Source of the DNA: JAGMES01 sp023128035
GTDB taxonomy: Bacteria > Bacillota > Halanaerobiia > DY22613
Assembly (NCBI GenBank): GCA_030627905.1
Contig: DAOVRZ010000107.1
Location: forward strand, 1 to 19,817
Length of the DNA: 19,817 nt
Direction: 5' to 3'
In this document: one piece after another, positions 15,244-19,817 of the stretch
Layout: each line of letters begins with the position of its first letter
Position numbering within the stretch: position 1 is the first letter of the stretch
The notes under the pieces: generated by a model
Databases searched by the model: none
Told to the model about the DNA's origin: nothing
Seen by the model: the letters and a program-made list of their open reading frames with translations, nothing else
Position numbers and translations under genes: made by a program

Positions 15244-17382
15244 TTGGTTAATGAAAATTTACTCTTTGCTCTGGATATTGGTACCCGAACTGTGGTCGGT
15301 TTAGTTCTAACTCCTACCCCTGAAGGGTTAGAAATTATCGCATCAGAAGTTCTTGAACACGAAAACCGTGCCATGTTAGACGGGCAAATCCATAATGTTA
15401 TAGAAGTTGCTCGTGTTGTTCAGGAGATTAAAACAAAACTCGAAGAAAAAATTGGTCAGAAATTAACAAAAACTGCAGTTGCTGCTGCTGGTCGTGCCCT
15501 AAAAACAGTGAAACAAACTCATTATATAGAGTTATCTCAGAAAAGAGAAATCACTGCTGAAGATATCAATACTTTAGAATTAGCAGCTGTTCAGATCGCA
15601 CAAAAAACACTCGCTAAAGAAGAGATTCATGATCCTACAGATTATCATTTTGTTGGATATAGTGTAATTACCTATCGATTAGATGATATGCATTTAGGAA
15701 ACTTAATTGGACAAAAAGGTAAAAAGATCGAAGTTGACCTCATCGTTACTTTCTTACCAAGAATTGTTATTGACTCATTGATTACAGTAATCCAACATGC
15801 TGATTTAACTGTTCATCATATGACTTTAGAGCCTATTGCTGCCTCAAATGTAGTTATTCCAAAAGAGATGCATAATTTTAATCTGGCTTTAGTAGATATC
15901 GGTGCTGGTACTTCTGATATTGCCATTACTCAAGGGGGGGCAATTGTTGCCTATGCTATGGTTCCTGTAGCAGGTGATGAGATAACAGAAGCTCTTGCTG
16001 AACATTATCTTCTAGATTACGCGACAAGTGAAAAACTCAAACGTTCTATCACATCTCAGGAAAAAATTGAGATAAAAGATATTTTAGGAAGCACACTTGA
16101 AATTGAATCTCATGAAGCTCTTCTTGTCTTAAAAAGACCAGTAGAAGAACTTGCAAAGCTTATCGGGGATGAAATATTAGCATTAAACCAGAAATCTCCT
16201 CAGGCTGTATTATGTATAGGTGGTGGAAGTCTTAGTCCCTTTATAACTCAAAAATTAGCTGAAAAGCTACAACTCCCTTCCAATCGTGTAGGGGTGAAAC
16301 AAGCAATAGATATTAAAGGTATAAAGGGTGAAATTCCGAATCTGACCAGCACCCAAGCTGTTACACCAATAGGGATTGCTGTAACTTGTAATCAAAATGC
16401 TAACACAAGCACATTTATTGATATAAAGCTAAATGGGGAACGTATCGACTTGTTCTCACTAGGAGTGCCTACTGTCTCAGATGCGCTTTTATCTTCTAAT
16501 TATGGTATTCAAAATCTTTATGGTAGACCTGGTATGGCATTAACCATCAAAGTTAATGGAAAATTAAAAACTATTAAAGGTACTATGGGCCAACTTGGAC
16601 TCCTTGAAGTCAATGGTGAGTCAGCCACTTATGATACTCCTATTCAAAATGATGATGAAATAATTTTTGAACCTGGTAAAGATGGGAAACCTGGCTTTGC
16701 TCTTGTACAGGATGTTGTTGAATTTACTGCTCCAAAAACCATTTTTATCAATAAAGCTCCACATCAGATTCTGACTCAGATATTGATGAATGATAAATCT
16801 GCCGAACCAGAAACTCCAGTTATTGATCGGGCCGAAATTAAGGTCATCACTACAGAAACTTATCGGAAAGCTCTTCTGGAATTTATGGAAGTTCCAGCAA
16901 CTGCTCTAATTTCCCGGGAAATTCTTTTTTCGCTCAATGATCGACAAATCTCAATGCAAATTGGAAAATATGACATTAAAATCAATGGAGAATATATTGA
17001 TCTTGATATGCCTATTTCAGATGGAAGCAAGATTAAAATCACTCCACTTAGTAAAGATAAACTAACAATTGAAGATTTACAACAACAAAACAATCAAAGT
17101 CTTGATATTGAAGTAACCTTCAATGGTCGAAATTTATCTATCCCAACCAACCATTGGGAGATCAGGAGAAATTATCAGGAAGTCACTATTGATACAAAAA
17201 TCGAAAATGGAGATAACATCATCTGTCGTCCAAAGCCTATCTCCTTCAATCATATTTTAAATTTTATCAATTACAAAGTTCCTGACTCTTTATCAAATCG
17301 ACTTGTTATAACGATTAATGGAAAAGATGCAAAGTTTACTGACTATGTGAATAATGGAGATGTTCTTGAACTAAAAATATAA
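15244..17382 (+). CDS. FtsA-like actin-fold ATPase with long beta-rich C-terminal extension
   Basis: 712 residues from a TTG with AAGGGGGG nine bases upstream. The first about 380 residues form an FtsA/PilM-type actin fold: phosphate-1 ALDIGTRTVVG (9-19), an SHS2-like insert (about 85-175), phosphate-2 LVDIGAGTSDIAI (216-228), and the adenosine motif AVLCIGGGS (321-329). Canonical FtsA is about 420 residues and ends in an amphipathic membrane helix, which is not seen here. Instead residues 390-712 hold repeated beta-grasp-like units with the pattern 'xNG-x-Y/F-x-D-x-x-I-x-GD-x-I' (for example INGEYIDLDMPISDGSKI and INGKDAKFTDYVNNGDVL). It is monocistronic between two convergent or divergent units and ends at a terminator. 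A cell-shape, division or envelope scaffold role is inferred; it is probably not the housekeeping FtsA, since ftsZ is not adjacent. Confidence 0.8.
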   Translation: MVNENLLFALDIGTRTVVGLVLTPTPEGLEIIASEVLEHENRAMLDGQIHNVIEVARVVQEIKTKLEEKIGQKLTKTAVAAAGRALKTVKQTHYIELSQKREITAEDINTLELAAVQIAQKTLAKEEIHDPTDYHFVGYSVITYRLDDMHLGNLIGQKGKKIEVDLIVTFLPRIVIDSLITVIQHADLTVHHMTLEPIAASNVVIPKEMHNFNLALVDIGAGTSDIAITQGGAIVAYAMVPVAGDEITEALAEHYLLDYATSEKLKRSITSQEKIEIKDILGSTLEIESHEALLVLKRPVEELAKLIGDEILALNQKSPQAVLCIGGGSLSPFITQKLAEKLQLPSNRVGVKQAIDIKGIKGEIPNLTSTQAVTPIGIAVTCNQNANTSTFIDIKLNGERIDLFSLGVPTVSDALLSSNYGIQNLYGRPGMALTIKVNGKLKTIKGTMGQLGLLEVNGESATYDTPIQNDDEIIFEPGKDGKPGFALVQDVVEFTAPKTIFINKAPHQILTQILMNDKSAEPETPVIDRAEIKVITTETYRKALLEFMEVPATALISREILFSLNDRQISMQIGKYDIKINGEYIDLDMPISDGSKIKITPLSKDKLTIEDLQQQNNQSLDIEVTFNGRNLSIPTNHWEIRRNYQEVTIDTKIENGDNIICRPKPISFNHILNFINYKVPDSLSNRLVITINGKDAKFTDYVNNGDVLELKI

Positions 17383-17385
17383 TCA

Positions 17386-17420
17386 AAAAGCCTTATGTTT
17401 AATTTTAACATAAGGCTTTT
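17386..17420. terminator. Bidirectional terminator between convergent genes
   Basis: AAAAGCCTTATGTT (17386-17399) pairs perfectly with 17407-17420 around a 7-base loop, with A and T tracts on both sides. It serves the FtsA-like gene (plus) and the three-gene operon (minus), overlapping the latter's last stop codon. Confidence 0.85.
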
Positions 17421-18114
17421 ATTTATCCCTTAAAGACGGTTTATTTTCAAAACTATGTACTTTTTCAACAAGATCATCAATATCTTGAATCAAATCTTTT
17501 CTTGTTTCCCAAAATGTATTAATTTCATATTTTTGGTTAACTAATAGCGAAGTATTTTCATACTCTTTAATAGGAGTATGATTTTTTCTTCCATAAACTT
17601 CTCTTAAATTTTCTAAATTCTGATAGTCACTAATAAAATCTTTTCTTTTTGAACCTTTTAGCAATTCCACCGCGATCTTATTACTTGCCTCTTGAAAATG
17701 TGCCTCACTATCCTCCCTAATTAATAATTCCTTTTTAAGAAAGTTATTATTGAGATCCTGAGGTAAGTAACTTTTTATAATGTTTAAAGATTTACTTCTT
17801 TCTGATCTATAATTATTTGTTTTATTTTCAATATTAGAAATAGTTTTCTTAAAGTGTTCAGGGATATTTTCATAATCAAAATCTGTTTTTATATCTTCTA
17901 GAGTTTCTTTAAAAATAAAGTAATCAGAAATATCTTCATATTTTTCAATAGGTTGCTTTATTATTTTAAATTGTTTAGTAAAACGTTTTAAAACATTTAT
18001 AATATTTTTAATTTTATTAATCTTTTTGTTGTGTTTTTGATTATATATTATAGTAACTATCGAAATAATTATCGTAACAATTACAGGAATAGCATACTTC
18101 AAGTTTTCACTCAA
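17419..18114 (-). CDS. Membrane-anchored helical protein of unknown function
   Basis: 231 residues from a TTG at 18114, chosen because GGAGG lies 8 bases upstream; a GTG at 18123 is too close to that site. One transmembrane segment near the N-terminus (YAIPVIVTIIISIVTIIY, about residues 7-24) is followed by a Lys-rich stretch (QKHNKKINKIKN), so the rest faces the cytoplasm by the positive-inside rule. The remainder is charged and predicted helical (long E/K-rich runs) without catalytic motifs that I recognise. It overlaps the end of the preceding gene by 8 bases, which points to translational coupling. It is the last gene of the three-gene operon. Function unknown. Confidence 0.65.
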   Translation of the reverse strand: MSENLKYAIPVIVTIIISIVTIIYNQKHNKKINKIKNIINVLKRFTKQFKIIKQPIEKYEDISDYFIFKETLEDIKTDFDYENIPEHFKKTISNIENKTNNYRSERSKSLNIIKSYLPQDLNNNFLKKELLIREDSEAHFQEASNKIAVELLKGSKRKDFISDYQNLENLREVYGRKNHTPIKEYENTSLLVNQKYEINTFWETRKDLIQDIDDLVEKVHSFENKPSLRDK

Positions 18115-18775
18115 ACCTTTCACCTCCAGGTTCTATTTCATATCCCTGAAGCATAGAAAAATTTCGAATAAAAGGTGACATAATAAAATTAACCTGTTTC
18201 TCCCCGTCAATAATCTCAGTCCATCCATCACGATGAACAATTCCTAAAGCATGTTCTACAAAGATATATAAATGATTTTCAGGAATATATTTATTAACCC
18301 AATTTTTCATAGAAATTTCCCTAAAAAAACTACACATATTTAGTTTCGATAAAATCGAATAGCATGGTGTTTTAGATATTATGACTACTGGAAAACTAAA
18401 TTCTTTTGTCAAATCTAAAAAATCTATTAGAGATCGCTTATTTAAACTTTTATAACTATCTTCAAAAATTGATACCCGTTCAATCAATAAAGCAAAATCT
18501 TTTTCTAGTTCATCAAAAATCTCTTTTTTCATTACTACAACATCATCATGTAATTTTCCTTTATTAAAATAAGTCATTGGAGAAACCCAAACTCGAGAAG
18601 AACCTAATTTTCTATTTATAACTTTAGTTCCATTCAAATCTTCTAAAGCATAGAATTTTTGGTTCTTTCCACAAAAGAAATCCTGTGCAAACCCACGAAT
18701 AGGTCTATAAAGAGGAACAATATCCTTATATTTTTTTGAATTTAGGTCATCCAAAAAAAAATTTTGAGCAAGCAT
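18107..18775 (-). CDS. Unknown protein, middle gene of three-gene operon
   Basis: 222 residues from the ATG at 18775 (MLAQNFFLDDLNSKKYKD), with a GAAGGG ribosome site about 8 bases upstream. The longer frame starting at 18856 is an artefact: its first residues are translated from hairpin element copy C. The protein has no signal peptide or membrane segment. It includes RPIRGFAQDFFCGKNQKFYA, a hydrophobic strand FPVVIISKTPCYSIL, and HLYIFVEHALGIVHRDGW. I do not recognise the family. It is encoded between a protein of unknown family and a membrane protein, with an 8-base overlap downstream, so the three probably act together. Confidence 0.65.
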   Translation of the reverse strand: MLAQNFFLDDLNSKKYKDIVPLYRPIRGFAQDFFCGKNQKFYALEDLNGTKVINRKLGSSRVWVSPMTYFNKGKLHDDVVVMKKEIFDELEKDFALLIERVSIFEDSYKSLNKRSLIDFLDLTKEFSFPVVIISKTPCYSILSKLNMCSFFREISMKNWVNKYIPENHLYIFVEHALGIVHRDGWTEIIDGEKQVNFIMSPFIRNFSMLQGYEIEPGGERFE

Positions 18776-18799
18776 AAAATCATTCCCTTCAATTTCTAG

Positions 18800-18912
18800 T
18801 GAACTCATCCAGCTAAAGCTGAACATCGGGGCTTCAGTAGGGGATTCTACCCCCACTGAAGATTAAAAACAATTCCCACCACTTATAGAAGTGGGGGTCT
18901 TAACTCAAAAGA
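18800..18912 (+). mobile_element. Hairpin element copy C (113 bp, between operon genes)
   Basis: Same 113 bp as copy B with a single difference (CTCATCC versus CTCGTCC), with the same three hairpins and ends. Deleting it joins GAG TTA to ACT AGA AAT TGA, so the upstream gene would originally have ended ELTRN, with its stop 13 bases before the next ATG at 18775. The insertion changed only that gene's last residues and left the downstream ribosome site intact. It now puts strong hairpins between two cotranscribed genes. Confidence 0.75.
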
Positions 18913-19528
18913 TTAACTCCAAAGCATGCTCAATCAAACTTTCATATTTGTCAAACAATCCTGTTATTTCTTGAATATCTATCTTAGTTATGTACACATA
19001 TTCTAATTTTATGTATAATCCTTCTTCTAATTTAAAACTCTTTTCTAATTTAACTAATAAATTTTCATCAGGAGACTCAAAATTAAAAGAAACTCCAGGT
19101 TTATTAATTTTCATTTCAAACAATTCATTTAAATCTGACTCTTTATGTTTAAGAAACTTATTAAAAAATAACTTTTGTGTGTCAGCGACCTCTGACGATA
19201 TATGTGCTTGTAATTCACAAACTATTCTTTTGCATTTTTTAATTTTAAAGGAATTAACTAAAACTTCTTTTACTTTTTTAATCATTTTTTTTATGTCTTC
19301 AAAAGAAGACTGTTTAATAAAACCAATTTGAACTTTATCAGTCTTAAATAATAAAAATACATTTTCATCGGAAAAAGATATTAGCTCCTCTTTTGATTCA
19401 CAAGACATCTTTTTAAAATCTTTTTCAAAATTATTTTCAACAACTTTTTTTAATTCTTCATAAGAAACTTTTGGTGCAAAAGTAAATCCATAAACTATAT
19501 TATTCATTCCTGATGAAAAAATTTTCAT
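18905..19528 (-). CDS. Unknown protein, first gene of operon (possibly TIGR04255-like)
   Basis: 207 residues from an ATG with GAGGGGG eight bases upstream. The sequence is acidic and Lys-rich, with NNIVYGFTFAPKVSYEELKK at the N-terminus and ITGLFDKYESLIEHALEL at the end. The layout (N-terminal strand, central beta/alpha region, C-terminal helix around 'F-x-x-Y/H-x-x-I-x-x-A') is vaguely like TIGR04255 proteins, which occur in accessory islands, but the match is weak and by eye only. There is no signal peptide or membrane segment. The current stop TGA comes from the inserted hairpin element copy C; the native end was probably ELTRN. It heads the operon with 18107-18775 and 17419-18114. Confidence 0.65.
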   Translation of the reverse strand: MKIFSSGMNNIVYGFTFAPKVSYEELKKVVENNFEKDFKKMSCESKEELISFSDENVFLLFKTDKVQIGFIKQSSFEDIKKMIKKVKEVLVNSFKIKKCKRIVCELQAHISSEVADTQKLFFNKFLKHKESDLNELFEMKINKPGVSFNFESPDENLLVKLEKSFKLEEGLYIKLEYVYITKIDIQEITGLFDKYESLIEHALELIF

Positions 19529-19697
19529 AAAAATATCCCCCTCAATTAAATCTTCCCTTATATATAATTAGCTTACTAAGGAAATATTTCTCTTTATACA
19601 ACCTGATTTCCTGCAAAAATTTGATTTTTCTTTAATTAAACCTTTCATAAAACATTTATTTTATATTTATGTATCTTAATTCGTAACTATTCAGTCG

Positions 19698-19817
19698 CTA
19701 ACTAAAAAGTAAAGCTTTTGACTGATTAGTTACTGCCGCCTTTATTGCAGTAAAAGCATCGATTTTATGTTTATTAGCAGTTCCGATATAAGACATAATT
19801 GTTGTGAATGTATCAGC
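19698..19817 (-). CDS. IS66-like transposase C-terminus (partial, continues beyond window)
   Basis: The last 39 codons of a frame that enters from the right edge, ending at TAG (19698-19700). It contains IMSYIGTANKHKIDAFTAIK, the helical tail typical of IS66-type transposases ('...SYIGTAKKHG..AF.AIK'). Just beyond the stop, GACTGAATAGTTAC resembles a terminal inverted repeat and partly mirrors GTAACTAATCAGTC inside the coding end. Family call is by resemblance; the rest of the gene is outside the window. Confidence 0.5.
   Translation of the reverse strand, partial: ADTFTTIMSYIGTANKHKIDAFTAIKAAVTNQSKALLFS

Noticed and set aside
18776..18856. N-terminal extension of the middle operon protein (MGVESPTEAPMFSFSW...)
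   Set aside because: These codons are translated from hairpin element copy C and have no ribosome site; the ATG at 18775 has GAAGGG.

Overview
The window is AT-rich (strong GGAGG-type ribosome binding sites, several TTG starts) and looks like a chromosomal segment of a low-GC, anaerobic, polysaccharide-degrading member of the Bacillota. A Halanaerobiales- or Clostridia-like host fits the protein families, but that is inference. Both ends of the window fall in transposase fragments. Many genes here are broken, so the segment is an actively decaying and rearranging accessory region.

Left part (1-3434): a transposase remnant; a secreted beta-propeller/C39-like peptidase gene with a promoter-proximal palindromic operator; then about 1.2 kb of mostly non-coding DNA. 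That stretch holds a 29-bp-arm perfect palindrome, a bidirectional terminator, a 35-residue Cys-rich peptide gene, a structured IS200/IS605-like relic, and a dead IS flanked by 16-bp inverted repeats and invaded by a small hairpin element.

Centre (3435-12616, mostly minus strand): a secreted type I pullulanase with a LacI/CcpA-type operator at its promoter; a uvsE pseudogene on the plus strand; a two-gene operon of a RecQ helicase fused to a phosphoribosyltransferase domain and a DprA-like protein; and a membrane-anchored MutS-family ATPase.

Right-centre (12635-15105, minus): a two-component module whose response regulator was once fused to an Mrr-like PD-(D/E)xK nuclease domain but is now split by a frameshift, with a truncated histidine kinase ATPase; then a creatininase-family gene killed by a hairpin-element insertion and a frameshift.

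Right part (15244-19817): a long FtsA-like actin-fold ATPase with C-terminal beta-rich repeats (plus strand), then an unrecognised three-gene minus-strand operon with a hairpin element between its first two genes, and finally the C-terminus of an IS66-like transposase.

The unifying discovery is a 113-bp, three-hairpin, non-autonomous element present in three nearly identical copies. Removing it from the creatininase gene restores the reading frame exactly, which fixes its boundaries and shows it moved recently without target duplication.
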